Of a DNA stretch of 64,000 nt, positions 9,336 to 18,403 are shown one piece after another (the first letter of the stretch is position 1; the number at the start of each line of letters is the position of its first letter). The notes below the pieces were generated by a model. It was not told where the DNA came from. It was given only the letters and a program-made list of their open reading frames with translations, and did not search any database. The position numbers and the translations under genes are program-made. The DNA lies in assembly GCF_002531935.1 (NCBI RefSeq), contig NZ_NWSV01000007.1:186001-250000 (forward strand), given 5' to 3'. The DNA comes from Rhizobium chutanense. GTDB taxonomy: Bacteria > Pseudomonadota > Alphaproteobacteria > Rhizobiales > Rhizobiaceae.

Positions 9336-10298
9336 ATGCTGAGCTGGAATTTGCATCGTCAAAGCTCTGAAGGCGAAGGCCCCGGCTCCGGCATGTCGAC
9401 CACCCTCGAGATGCTCCCACCTCCCGCACCTGTCAGGAAAATCAAGATTGCGCTGGCGCTCGGCGGCGGTGCGGCCCGCGGCTGGGCCCATATCGGCGTG
9501 CTGCGCGCCCTCGACGAGGCAAAAGTCGAGATCGGCATGATTGCCGGCACTTCGATCGGCGCGCTGGTCGGCGGCTGCTATCTCGCCGGCAAACTCGACG
9601 AACTCGAAAGTTTCGCCCGCTCGCTGACGATGCGCCGGATCGCCAGTCTCCTCGATCTCACCATCGGCGGCAGCGGCCTGTTCGGCGGCATGCGGCTGAC
9701 CAAGCGCATGCAGGAACATCTCGAAGGCCTGAATGTCGAGGATCTCGACCGGCCGTTCGTTGCTGTCGCGGCCGAGGTCAACACCGGTCACGAGGTCTGG
9801 ATCGCCAATGGTTTGCTGATTACGGCTTTACGGGCCTCCTATGCCCTGCCCGGCATTTTCGAACCGGTGCGCAGCAACCACCGCACGCTGGTCGACGGTG
9901 CGCTGGTCAATCCGGTTCCCGTCTCCGTCTGCCGTGCCTACGAGCAGCCGCTGGTCGTCGCCGTCAATCTCAACTACGATCTCTATGGCCGCTCGGCCGT
10001 CGTCCGGCACAATGCCAGCCTCTCGCCGCAGGAAGTGCAGAAGCAGGAAGAGGCGCCCTATGCCCGTCTCGGCATGACCGGCGTCATGGTGCAGGCCTTC
10101 AACATCATTCAGGACAGGATCGCCCGCGCTCGCCTTGCCGGCGACCCGCCCGATATTTCGCTGCAGCCGCGCCTCAGCTATATCGGCCTTTCCGAATTCC
10201 ACCGGGCCGGCGAGGCGATCGAACGCGGCTACGAGGAAGCCAGAGCCCGGCTCCCCGAAATCAAGCGCATGCAGGAAGTCTACGCCAGCCATCCCTGA
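9336..10298 (+). CDS. patatin-like phospholipase (RssA type)
   Basis: A 320-residue patatin-family serine hydrolase. The oxyanion-hole motif GGGAARG (about residue 46), the nucleophile elbow GTSIG (about 71) and the DGALVNP motif that carries the catalytic Asp (about 187) are all present, so it should be an active Ser-Asp lipase. No signal peptide is seen, indicating a cytoplasmic or membrane-peripheral enzyme. GAGGGGAG precedes the ATG. The substrate is unknown. It converges with the CBS-domain gene across a short hairpin. Confidence 0.92.
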   Translation: MLSWNLHRQSSEGEGPGSGMSTTLEMLPPPAPVRKIKIALALGGGAARGWAHIGVLRALDEAKVEIGMIAGTSIGALVGGCYLAGKLDELESFARSLTMRRIASLLDLTIGGSGLFGGMRLTKRMQEHLEGLNVEDLDRPFVAVAAEVNTGHEVWIANGLLITALRASYALPGIFEPVRSNHRTLVDGALVNPVPVSVCRAYEQPLVVAVNLNYDLYGRSAVVRHNASLSPQEVQKQEEAPYARLGMTGVMVQAFNIIQDRIARARLAGDPPDISLQPRLSYIGLSEFHRAGEAIERGYEEARARLPEIKRMQEVYASHP

Positions 10299-10302
10299 TC
10301 AA

Positions 10303-10330
10303 TGTCCAAAAGCCTGTATGCCTTTGGACA
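10303..10330. terminator. hairpin between convergent genes
   Basis: TGTCCAAA and TTTGGACA form an 8-bp stem (extended by a G-C pair) between the patatin and CBS genes. There is no T tract on either side, so it is at best a weak bidirectional 3' end structure. Confidence 0.35.
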
Positions 10331-10361
10331 ATGACCTCTGCAGACAAGACAGGCGAAAATC

Positions 10362-10796
10362 TCACCCGGCGATATAGGCCTTGATCTCCTCGGCCTCGCG
10401 CTCGACTTCGGCGATGCGTGATTTCACCACGTCGCCGATCGAGATGATGCCGGCAAGCTTGCCGTGGCTTTCGACAGGCACGTGACGGAAACGGCGGCTG
10501 GTCATGAGCTCCATCAGCTCGTTGACGGTCGTCTCCTCATGGCAGCGGTAGACCTTTGCCGTCATGACCTGGGCCAGCGACTGCTCGAGGCCGTCCTTGC
10601 CATGTTTGGCGATGGCATGCACGAGATCGCGCTCGGTGAACATTCCGGAAATCCGGTTCTCCATGCCGACGACGACGATGGCGCCGATCTTCTTCTTGCT
10701 CAGGATGACGGCCGCCTCGGCGACCGTGGTATGCGGCCCGGCAGTGACGACGTCCCTGCCCTTCAGGTCGAGAATTGCTTTGACTGAACCGGTCAT
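10362..10796 (-). CDS. CBS-pair domain protein
   Basis: A 144-residue stand-alone protein made of two CBS motifs (about residues 8-65 and 77-133), with GAIVVVG.....GMFTERD in the first and RHVPV...GKLAGIISIGDVV in the second. CBS pairs bind adenosyl ligands such as AMP or SAM and act as sensors. No effector domain is fused, so its target must be another protein. Likely cytoplasmic. Function beyond ligand sensing is unknown. Confidence 0.9.
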   Translation of the reverse strand: MTGSVKAILDLKGRDVVTAGPHTTVAEAAVILSKKKIGAIVVVGMENRISGMFTERDLVHAIAKHGKDGLEQSLAQVMTAKVYRCHEETTVNELMELMTSRRFRHVPVESHGKLAGIISIGDVVKSRIAEVEREAEEIKAYIAG

Positions 10797-10887
10797 TCGA
10801 ACCTCCTATGTCCGTGAAACACTTGTCACAGGCATCCGCGGCGGTTTCTCCCCCCAGCGCGGATAGGTCAATCGTGCACTGCCCTGC

Positions 10888-11679
10888 TCAGGATTGCAAC
10901 AGATCCTTATCCGTTACGGTAGGTTCCATCACGGGCGGACGCGGCGCCCGGTCGAACAGCGAAAACAGCAGGAAGCCGAAGACGAACCCGCCGATATGCG
11001 CGTCCCAGGCGATGGGCTGATCGCTATCGCCGACGAGCGGAATGCCGACGGCGATCAGGGCGTTGCCGACCAGCCAGAGCAGCATGAAGATGACGACGGT
11101 CCGGCTCTTCAGCGCCTCGACGATGGTAAGCCGGGCATTGAGATGGGCCGGCAGCATCGGCCGCCGTTCGGCCGGAAAGGCGAATCGGCAGGCAGCACCC
11201 ATCAGCCCGGAGATGACGCCAGACGCACCGATCAGCAGCGTCACATCCCCCCAGTTCAGGACCGCATGCAGGGCAGCGGACGCGACGGCTGAAAAAACCC
11301 AGAAGAGCACGAAACGCAGCGTCCCGATGCGGCGCACGACCGGCGCGCCGAAGGCCATCAGCCAGAAGGCGTTGAAGACGATATGCTGGATACTGCCGTG
11401 CAGCAGCGAATAGGTGACGGGCGTCCAGAACAGCTCCGGCCCCTGCTGCGACAGCGGGACCACGTAATCGTGGGGACTAAAGCCGAAGGTGTTGAGCAGC
11501 CAGTTCACCGCAGCGTCGGAGAGCACGAGCGCCTGCACCGCATATATGGCGGCGAGCAGGCAAAGGCTGAAGAATAGTGCCGGCGGAAGGTTGAAGACCG
11601 GTACCCGCGGCGGCTTTGCCGGCGGCTGGACCTCGGGAGGCTCGGGCGCCTTATGCGGCTCGGCCGTCTGCTCGTTCAT
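10888..11679 (-). CDS. rhomboid-family intramembrane serine protease
   Basis: A 263-residue membrane protein with a Pro-rich cytoplasmic N terminus (about 30 residues) and at least six hydrophobic segments. The catalytic Ser lies in GASGVISG and the catalytic His in DAHIGGFVFG, so the Ser-His dyad is intact. The ATG at 11679 (MNEQTAEPH) is chosen because the sequence further upstream in frame crosses an intrinsic terminator. Rhomboids cleave transmembrane substrates within the bilayer; none is suggested here. Confidence 0.9.
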   Translation of the reverse strand: MNEQTAEPHKAPEPPEVQPPAKPPRVPVFNLPPALFFSLCLLAAIYAVQALVLSDAAVNWLLNTFGFSPHDYVVPLSQQGPELFWTPVTYSLLHGSIQHIVFNAFWLMAFGAPVVRRIGTLRFVLFWVFSAVASAALHAVLNWGDVTLLIGASGVISGLMGAACRFAFPAERRPMLPAHLNARLTIVEALKSRTVVIFMLLWLVGNALIAVGIPLVGDSDQPIAWDAHIGGFVFGFLLFSLFDRAPRPPVMEPTVTDKDLLQS

Positions 11680-11725
11680 TTCGATATCGCCTCGTTGAGG
11701 CCACAGCCATACAGGAGCACCTGTC

Positions 11726-11756
11726 AAAAAAAAAGCCGTCCGAAGTGCCGGACGGC
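11726..11756 (-). terminator. orphan intrinsic terminator
   Basis: On the minus strand GCCGTCCG and CGGACGGC form an 8-bp GC-rich stem with a 6-base loop, followed by nine T. This is the best-formed intrinsic terminator in the window, yet no minus-strand gene lies upstream of it: the neighbouring PAS gene is on the plus strand. Confidence 0.8.
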
Positions 11757-11890
11757 GTGACCGGAGTTCCTGGAAAGACCTGGACCCCGCAGGTTGTGCT
11801 GAACTTCGAAAGTCGAAGCGATGAAAGGACAGTGTCACGACGGGCACTGCACCTCAACCGAAACCGTTTCTTAACCTTAACAGCCGCGGT
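11735..11890 (-). ncRNA. candidate small RNA ending at the orphan terminator
   Basis: The 292-base gap between rhomboid and the PAS gene contains a strong minus-strand terminator with no open reading frame of note in front of it, which is the usual sign of a trans-acting small RNA gene. The 5' end is a guess; I could not find an unambiguous promoter. The assignment depends on the terminator alone. Confidence 0.35.
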
Positions 11891-11971
11891 TTGGCATGAA
11901 ATCCGCAAGGTAGAGCCTGTACGGGCAATGACTGCCCGAAAATGATCCGGAATGGGACAGGTTGGTGTAAG

Positions 11972-12586
11972 ATGCGTGTACAAACGACCATAGAGATTTT
12001 TGACTACTGGAACCGTATCCGCGGCGCAGCCGATGCGCCGCTGAAATCGCAGGTCGAACCCTCCGCCGTCCCCCATCTGCTGCAAAGCCTGTTCATCCTC
12101 GAGACGCGAGAGCCAGGAAACATCGGTTTCCGGCTTGCCGGCACCCGCATTTGCGATCTGTTCGGCCGGGATCTGCGCGGCGAACGTTTCTCCTCGCTTT
12201 GGGCAAACGGCCAGGACGCGGATATCGAACGTACGGCGATGGGCGTGATGGACCATGCCATGCCGGCTCTGTTCAATGCGACCGGCTACAGCACCGTCGG
12301 TCATCAGGCCTCCTTCGAGATCATCATGATGCCGCTGCGCTCGCCGCACGGCGCCTGCGACCGGCTGCTCGGCGCGATCGCACCGACCGCGTCAGCGAGT
12401 TGGCTGGAGATTGTACCGCTCGAATTCCTGGCGCTCGACCGCAGCCGCCTGCTGCCCGGAAAATTCGGCACGGGCACGCCGGCCGACCTGCGCCCCATCA
12501 ACGAAATCGTCGCCGGCAAAAGCGTCGGTTTCGGCCAGGTCATGCGCCGCATGGTGTCTCAGCTGCTGAGTGCGGAGGCGCACTGA
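11972..12586 (+). CDS. PAS_5-type single-domain protein
   Basis: A 204-residue soluble protein resembling the rhizobial PAS_5 (PAS-like) family: an N-terminal FDYWNRIRG segment, then LFILE....GNIGFRLAGTRICDLFGRDLRG, typical of these sensors. No output domain, membrane segment or DNA-binding region is visible. Ligand and partner are unknown. ATG 11972 is chosen over an ATG ten codons earlier because a purine-rich GGTGTAAG precedes it and the family begins there. CTTAACCTTAAC, resembling CtrA half-sites, lies about 95 bases upstream. Confidence 0.75.
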   Translation: MRVQTTIEIFDYWNRIRGAADAPLKSQVEPSAVPHLLQSLFILETREPGNIGFRLAGTRICDLFGRDLRGERFSSLWANGQDADIERTAMGVMDHAMPALFNATGYSTVGHQASFEIIMMPLRSPHGACDRLLGAIAPTASASWLEIVPLEFLALDRSRLLPGKFGTGTPADLRPINEIVAGKSVGFGQVMRRMVSQLLSAEAH

Positions 12587-12710
12587 CCGTTTCGTTTCAG
12601 GACATCGCACACACTCGTTTTCGGCTATGTCCAAATGAGGCAAAACAACCTTCTGTTAATGGATTGCAGGTAAAGATCGGTCTCTGCGATCTTGATGAAG
12701 AAGCCTTTTG

Positions 12711-13322
12711 ATGCACTCGTTCCAGCCAGCTCAGACGCAACGACCTGCGCCGCGCCCTGAACAGGGCGTTTTCCAGCGCGTGCCGATCAATATGCAGGGC
12801 CGGCTGATGCTTGCGAATTACGAGGAGTTCGAATGCATGGTGATCGACATGTCGCCCGGCGACATGTACGTCACCTGCTCCGGCCGGCCACGTGCCAACG
12901 AACGCGTCGTCGCCTATATCGACCATCTCGGCCGCGTCGAAGGTTATGTGCAGACGCTCGATGGCCGCGGCTTCGCCATGTCGATCAATGCCACCGAGCG
13001 CAAGCGCGAGAAGCTCGCCGCCCAGCTCACCTGGCTTGCCAACAAGCACGAACTCGGCCTGCCGGAAGATCGTCGCCATGACCGTCTGACGCCGCGCGAC
13101 ACGAAGACCGAGCTGACGCTCGAGGACGGCACACGTTATTCCTGCCGCATCATGGACCTTTCGCTGTCGGGCGCCGCCGTCGATGTCGAGATGCGCCCCT
13201 CGATCGGAACGGCAGTGCGCCTCGGCAACATGCGCGGCCGCGTCGTGCGCCATTTCGTCGAAGGCGTGGCGATCGAATTCCTGTCGATCCAGTCCCGCGA
13301 GACGCTGCGCGAATTCCTCTGA
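12711..13322 (+). CDS. tandem PilZ-domain protein
   Basis: A 203-residue protein with two PilZ-like units. The second (about residues 120-203) has the c-di-GMP motifs RRHDR and DLSLSGAAV; the first (about 22-100) has only the degenerate FQRVPIN and DMSPGDMYV, lacking the full RxxxR, so probably only the second binds the dinucleotide. Single or tandem PilZ proteins are c-di-GMP receptors that act on motility or polysaccharide export; the target here is unknown. ATG 12711 is taken rather than the adjacent TTG. Confidence 0.88.
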   Translation: MHSFQPAQTQRPAPRPEQGVFQRVPINMQGRLMLANYEEFECMVIDMSPGDMYVTCSGRPRANERVVAYIDHLGRVEGYVQTLDGRGFAMSINATERKREKLAAQLTWLANKHELGLPEDRRHDRLTPRDTKTELTLEDGTRYSCRIMDLSLSGAAVDVEMRPSIGTAVRLGNMRGRVVRHFVEGVAIEFLSIQSRETLREFL

Positions 13323-13586
13323 CTGGCTGCCGATCACGCTGCGCTTGCCAGGTCCGGCACACACCCGGTCAGGTCATCTTGAAACCGCTTGAGCGTCACG
13401 GCGAGCGATCTGCAAGCGGCGACCGATCTGGCTTCGGAAAGCAGGCTCAAATTCTGTCGCAAGTCGTTCCAGCCAGTCGATAGTAATATTATGAGTGGAA
13501 CAGCCTGCGACACAGGTCGTATGCCCGCCGTCTTCCCTTCGTCATGGATATGATGGATAAAGCCCGCCTCGACCGCAGGCGCACCG

Positions 13587-14526
13587 ATGTCAGCTCTTTA
13601 TCCGGAAATCGAACCCTATGATCATGGCCTGCTCGATACGGGCGATGGCAATCTGATCTATTGGGAGAGCTGTGACAATCCGGCGGGCCGGCCGGCGCTG
13701 GTGCTGCATGGCGGGCCGGGCTCCGGCTGTTCGACGACGGCGCGCCGCCATTTCGATCCCGATGCCTACCGAATCATCCTGTTCGATCAGCGCAACTGCG
13801 GCCGCAGTCTGCCGAGTGCTGCCGATCCGCAAACCGATCTCTCCCGCAACACCACCTGGCATCTCGTTGCGGATGTCGAGCGGCTGCGGCTCTTCTTCGG
13901 CATCGACCCTGGCGCTCGCTTATGCCGAAACCCATCCCGAGCGCGTCGCCGCAATCGTCATCGCAGGCGTGACCACCACAAGGCGATCGGAAGTCGACTG
14001 GCTCTATCGCGGCATGGCGCCGCTCTTTCCGGAAGAATGGTACCGTTTCCAGCAGGGAGCTGCCGCAGGCAGCCAGAAGCCAAATCGGGACATGGTGGCA
14101 GCCTATCATCGTCTGCTCAACGACCCCAGCCCGGAAACGCGGCTGAAGGCGGCGCGCGACTGGCATGACTGGGAGGCGGCTTCGATCCTGCTCGCCGACC
14201 CTCAAGGCTTGCCCAGCCGCTGGGCCGATCCGGCCTATCTGCTGACCCGCGCCCGCATCATCACCCATTATTTCACCCATGGCGCCTGGCTGGAAGATGG
14301 CCAGCTTTTGAAGAACGCCGCGCGACTGGCCGGCATTCCCGCCATCCTGCTACAGGGAAGGCTCGACATCGAGGCGCCGCTTGTCACCGCCTGGGAACTT
14401 GCGCGCGCATGGCCGCAAAGCGAACTCCAAAGCCTGCCGCATGCCGCCCATTCCACCGCCAATCCCCACATGAGTGCGGCGATCGTCGCCGCCACCGATC
14501 GATTTCGCAATTTTCTTCAAAAATAA
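13587..14526 (+). pseudogene. proline iminopeptidase, frameshifted by an internal deletion
   Basis: Two reading frames together spell an alpha/beta-hydrolase of the proline iminopeptidase (peptidase S33) family. The first frame gives the N terminus with the HGGPGSG oxyanion motif and FDQRNCGRS, and ends in GID near 13909. The second resumes at once with STLALAYAETHPERV and runs to 14526 with the catalytic Asp (GRLDIEAP) and His (HAAHS). The nucleophile motif GGSWGS, expected between them, is missing. The size of the gap in family terms fits loss of about 35 bases between two TCGACC copies. The product would be inactive and truncated. Confidence 0.88.
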
Positions 14527-14890
14527 TTTGCCGCCGGAAACGCGGATCTGAGCGTTATTCCGCTTTTGAAGCGGCCAAATCGGCCGAGGCCGGCCTGTAT
14601 CGCCAGCCTTCCGCGCGCCGCCCAAGCACATCGGACTTTACCCGGCTCACCGAAAACCCTTAACGCCGGGACGGCACCGTAACCTTTCTGCGGCCGAAAG
14701 CCTTGTTGCGCAAATTACATTTTTAATCGATTTCGAGCCAAATCCGCATCAAATTTTAGTCGCATTCGACTTGGTTTTTAGTCAGGTTTTATCTGCATTT
14801 GAATCAACTAAGCCTTTAATTCTATTGCGTAATTTTGCGTGAGATAAAAACGTCTGTGCGATTGTCGCCTCAACTTACGGGGAGACGGCA
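14527..14890. other. AT-rich intergenic region
   Basis: 364 bases without a gene between the pseudogene and the cysteine-peptidase gene. The part from about 14720 to 14860 is markedly AT-rich for this genome and contains TTTTAGTC twice. It probably holds the promoter of the downstream gene, but no single -35/-10 pair stands out. Confidence 0.4.
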
Positions 14891-15496
14891 ATGACAAGTG
14901 CGAATATCCTGAAAGGCGGCCTGCTGGCCGGTATCATCACCATGGCAATGGCGGGTTCGGGACAGGCGACGCCCGCCAGCATGGCGCTCGCAGGCAATGC
15001 CAGCCCGCCGATCGGACACTATGAATTCTGCAAGGCGAACCCGAAGGAATGTGTCGAAGTCGGCGGCGATGCCGGACCGGCTATCCTCACCGAGGAGCGC
15101 TGGAAGGAAATTCTCAAGGTCAATTACACGGTCAATTCGACGATTCAGCCGGAGACGGATGAACAGATCTACGGCGTCGAAGAACACTGGGCCTATCCCA
15201 CAACCGTCGGCGACTGCGAGGACTATGCCCTGCTGAAGCGCAAGATGCTGATCGAGGATGGCTTCTCGCCCTCGGACACGCTGATGACGGTCGTGTTGCA
15301 GCCGAACGGCGAAGGCCATGCCGTGCTGACGGTCCGCACCGATCACGGCGACTTCATCCTCGACAACATGCGCAACAAGGTGCTGCTGTGGTCGGATACC
15401 GAATACACCTATCTGAAGCGCCAGTCCGCCGACGATCCGGCCCGCTGGTCGAAGCTTCAGGATGGCCGCGCCGTCGCGGTTGGTAGCGTCAAGTAA
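14891..15496 (+). CDS. exported transglutaminase-like cysteine peptidase (BTLCP)
   Basis: A 201-residue member of the bacterial transglutaminase-like cysteine proteinase family (DUF920), related to LapG. The catalytic triad is readable: Cys in VGDCEDYALLK, His in EGHAVLTV, Asp in DFILDN. A signal peptide (residues 1-26, cleavage after GQA) places it in the periplasm. LapG-type enzymes clip surface adhesins under c-di-GMP control through LapD; no LapD or adhesin is adjacent, so that role is inference. GGGGAG precedes the ATG, and a strong terminator follows. Confidence 0.9.
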   Translation: MTSANILKGGLLAGIITMAMAGSGQATPASMALAGNASPPIGHYEFCKANPKECVEVGGDAGPAILTEERWKEILKVNYTVNSTIQPETDEQIYGVEEHWAYPTTVGDCEDYALLKRKMLIEDGFSPSDTLMTVVLQPNGEGHAVLTVRTDHGDFILDNMRNKVLLWSDTEYTYLKRQSADDPARWSKLQDGRAVAVGSVK

Positions 15497-15572
15497 GAAC
15501 AGCCTGCCGGCCCCATGCCGGCAGCCTGCGGCCCGGTCAGTCCCCGCATTCCGTCCCCGACCGGCGCCCAAG

Positions 15573-15611
15573 AGCCGTTCCCGCTGTCCCGGGAACGGCT
15601 CGTTTTCTTTT
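15573..15611 (+). terminator. intrinsic terminator after the BTLCP gene
   Basis: Perfect 11-bp stem (AGCCGTTCCCG / CGGGAACGGCT) with a 6-base loop, followed by CGTTTTCTTTT. Confidence 0.85.
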
Positions 15612-15841
15612 GGGACAAGCCTTCGTCCCCCCCTTCAAATCGCAATGCCTGTCGCCCCAGATGTGCAACGGCCCGGGAGGACGACATGCATGAAAACAAA
15701 GCGCTAAAACACCTCGGATGAATCGCGTTCGATGTGATGCGCCTTAGTAAATTGTTAACCATGCCGGTCTGATCATGCCGATCAGATTCACCATCGGCAT
15801 CGGCGGTCCATGTTCCCGCGGCCGAAACGCGAAGAACCGCC

Positions 15842-16588
15842 ATGAGCCATGCCGTGCACAGCGCATCCGACGAGCAGCCGCTTTTTTCCATGGGGTTTCT
15901 CCTCCGCACCATGGCTGTTATCACCGTCCTTGCGGTGCTGACCGTTGCCATCAGCATCGGCGGGCGTTGGTTCGGGCGACATATCTCGCTTGCCGGCAAC
16001 ACGGACAGTACCGCTGAAATTTCAGTGACGATCGGCCGCGACAGCGTGAAGTTCCCCGAGAATGCCATCCGCTTCCCGAGCCAGAGGCATGAAGGCGCGG
16101 CTGAGCGCGTCGATCTCTACCTCGCCTGGCCTGAAATGCAGGGCTACGGCAAGGAAAACCATCTCCGATTCGACGATGTCGCCCAATCCTCCGGCCTGAT
16201 TTTCCTGCAACTCACCCAGAGCACCATGTCGCGCGATATGTCGGGCCGGCTGGAGCCGATCTATTCGCATCTGCTCGAAGGAGCGGCCGAGACTTTCGGC
16301 AACGGTCTGACGCTGCATCGTCTGCGCGCCGACGCCGGTTACGGCGACGAGGTGCTGCTGACGGCGCCCGTCAAAGGCGGCCCGGATTATGTCGTGCGCT
16401 GCATGTTGCCTTCAGCCCCGGACAAGGCGGCAAGCGGAGATTGCCAGCGCGATATCAAAGTCGGCAACGATCTCAGCGTTCTCTACCGTTTCTCCAGCAG
16501 CCATCTCGACGACTGGGAACATATTGATGCCGCTATCCGCACCTTTGTGGAAGCGCGTCTTATGAACCGTTCTGCAACAAGTCCCTAA
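15842..16588 (+). CDS. membrane-anchored hypothetical protein
   Basis: A 248-residue protein with a cytoplasmic N terminus of about 15 residues, one transmembrane helix (about residues 16-42) and a periplasmic domain of about 200 residues containing a Cys pair (CMLPS and DCQRD) that could form a disulphide. I do not recognise a family. It lies just before the penicillin-binding-type carboxypeptidase in the same direction, but with a 157-base gap. TTAACCAT, a CtrA-like half-site, occurs at 15755-15762 upstream. Confidence 0.75.
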   Translation: MSHAVHSASDEQPLFSMGFLLRTMAVITVLAVLTVAISIGGRWFGRHISLAGNTDSTAEISVTIGRDSVKFPENAIRFPSQRHEGAAERVDLYLAWPEMQGYGKENHLRFDDVAQSSGLIFLQLTQSTMSRDMSGRLEPIYSHLLEGAAETFGNGLTLHRLRADAGYGDEVLLTAPVKGGPDYVVRCMLPSAPDKAASGDCQRDIKVGNDLSVLYRFSSSHLDDWEHIDAAIRTFVEARLMNRSATSP

Positions 16589-16745
16589 AATGCTCCCCGG
16601 ACAGCGAAATAAACGATTCATCATAAACGGATTGGTAACGCCCAATCGGTAGATTTGAAAGACGAGCTGTGCGGCGGGAGGTGTGCGGTTCCGGCCGAAT
16701 ATCTGAAGCGCCAACTATCTGAAATGCAAAGCGAAGAGTGGAATA

Positions 16746-18290
16746 GTGTCAAGGTCAGTCTCCTCCGTATCATCGTCCCGATCCGGCAGTTTTATCGCAA
16801 AGCTGCTGGCGATCCTTTCGGTGGCCGTCACGATCGTCCTGGTCGATTCGGTAAGTGCCGAAGCGGAAGCGGCGAATTCGAAATATGCAGGCATCGTCGT
16901 CGACGCCAAGACCGGCAATGTTCTCTACAGTGAGAATGCCGACCGGCTGCAATATCCCGCCTCGCTGACCAAGATGATGACCCTCTATATGACCTTCGAG
17001 GCGCTGGAGCAGGGTCGCATCCGCCTGGATACGCAGGTTCCCTTCTCCGCCCATGCGGCAGCTCAGGCGCCGACCAAGCTCGGCGTTCGCGCCGGCGGCA
17101 CGATCACCGTCGAGCAAGGCATTCTCGGCCTCGTCACCCTGTCGGCCAATGATGCCGCAACCGCGCTCGGCGAAATGCTCGGCGGCGGCAGCGAGGATCG
17201 CTTTGCCCAGCTGATGACCGCCAAGGCGCATGCACTCGGCATGACGCGCACGACCTATCGCAATGCCAACGGCCTGCCGAATACGGCGCAGATGACGACG
17301 GCGCGCGATCAGGCCCGCCTCGGTATCGCTCTTCGCCAGCATTTCCCGCAATATTACGGCTATTTCTCCACCCGCGCCTTCAAGTTCGGCACCCGCACGA
17401 TTCGCAGCCATAACCGCCTGGTCGGTTCGGTGCGCGGCGTCGACGGTATCAAGACCGGTTATACCAGGGCTGCCGGTTTCAATCTGGTGAGCTCGGTGCA
17501 GCTGGACGGCAAGTCGATTGTCGGCGTTGTGCTCGGCGGCGCTTCGGGGCCAGCTCGTGATGCCCAGATGCGCAATCTGATCGCCGCCTACCTGCCGAAG
17601 GCCTCAAGCCGCGGCGGATCGTCGGCACTGATCGCCCAGGCGGCCCCTGCCCCTGCTATGATCGAGACACCGGCGCCGGTCGAGCCGCAGAAGGTCCAGC
17701 CGAAGACCCAGCCGCAAATGGCAAAGACGATTACCGCGGCGCAGCAGCCGGTTCCGGCAGCCGTCGCCGATCTCAGCCTGCCACACAAAGGCCCGCTGCC
17801 GGATGCGCGCGAGGTGGCCGAGACCGAGGTCGCCTATGCCGAGACCGCGCAGTCGAAGTCCGACAATCCGCTGGTCGCACAGCCGATGCAGGCGCCGACC
17901 AAGGTCAAGACCACGACCTTCAAGCAACAGGCATCGGTGCCCGCACCGAAGCCGTCGGAACAAGACGATGCCGGCGTCGATAACGTCACGACGGCCTCGA
18001 CCAGCCCTGCTTCTGCTGGCGCCGCTTCGGGTGGCAATGGCCCGGCCGGCTGGGTCGTGCAGGTCGGCGTCTCGCCGAGCCGGCAGATGGCCATGGACCT
18101 TCTCGATAGCGCCAAGAGCAAGGGCGGCAAAGCCTTGGCCTCGGCAAAGCCTTTCGCCGTCGCCTACGGTGCCGGTGGTGACCAGCTCTATCGCGCCCGC
18201 TTCGGCGGTTTCGATGACCAGCGCGATGCGGTCAATGCCTGCAAGGCCTTGAAGAAGGCCGGCGTCAAGTGCTGGGCGGCCGCCCAATGA
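16746..18290 (+). CDS. D-alanyl-D-alanine carboxypeptidase with SPOR domain
   Basis: A 514-residue low-molecular-weight penicillin-binding protein (peptidase S11). The active-site motifs are SLTK (about residue 73), SAN (about 133) and KTG (about 236). An N-terminal signal or anchor precedes. A long Pro/Ala/Gln linker (about 285-430) leads to a C-terminal SPOR domain (about 437-512) that binds denuded peptidoglycan at division sites. It trims pentapeptide side chains in the periplasm. The start is GTG 16746; no in-frame ATG exists before the hydrophobic segment. Similar S11-SPOR fusions are usual in rhizobia. Confidence 0.93.
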   Translation: MSRSVSSVSSSRSGSFIAKLLAILSVAVTIVLVDSVSAEAEAANSKYAGIVVDAKTGNVLYSENADRLQYPASLTKMMTLYMTFEALEQGRIRLDTQVPFSAHAAAQAPTKLGVRAGGTITVEQGILGLVTLSANDAATALGEMLGGGSEDRFAQLMTAKAHALGMTRTTYRNANGLPNTAQMTTARDQARLGIALRQHFPQYYGYFSTRAFKFGTRTIRSHNRLVGSVRGVDGIKTGYTRAAGFNLVSSVQLDGKSIVGVVLGGASGPARDAQMRNLIAAYLPKASSRGGSSALIAQAAPAPAMIETPAPVEPQKVQPKTQPQMAKTITAAQQPVPAAVADLSLPHKGPLPDAREVAETEVAYAETAQSKSDNPLVAQPMQAPTKVKTTTFKQQASVPAPKPSEQDDAGVDNVTTASTSPASAGAASGGNGPAGWVVQVGVSPSRQMAMDLLDSAKSKGGKALASAKPFAVAYGAGGDQLYRARFGGFDDQRDAVNACKALKKAGVKCWAAAQ

Positions 18291-18403
18291 GCTATTCGAT
18301 GCTGCCTGCGAGATGGCCGGCGGCGTCGGTAACGGCCGGAATCGGTGTTTGCGTTTCCGGCCACCGTTCTTGAACTCGATCAGTATTGCGTACGGGGAAA
18401 ACA

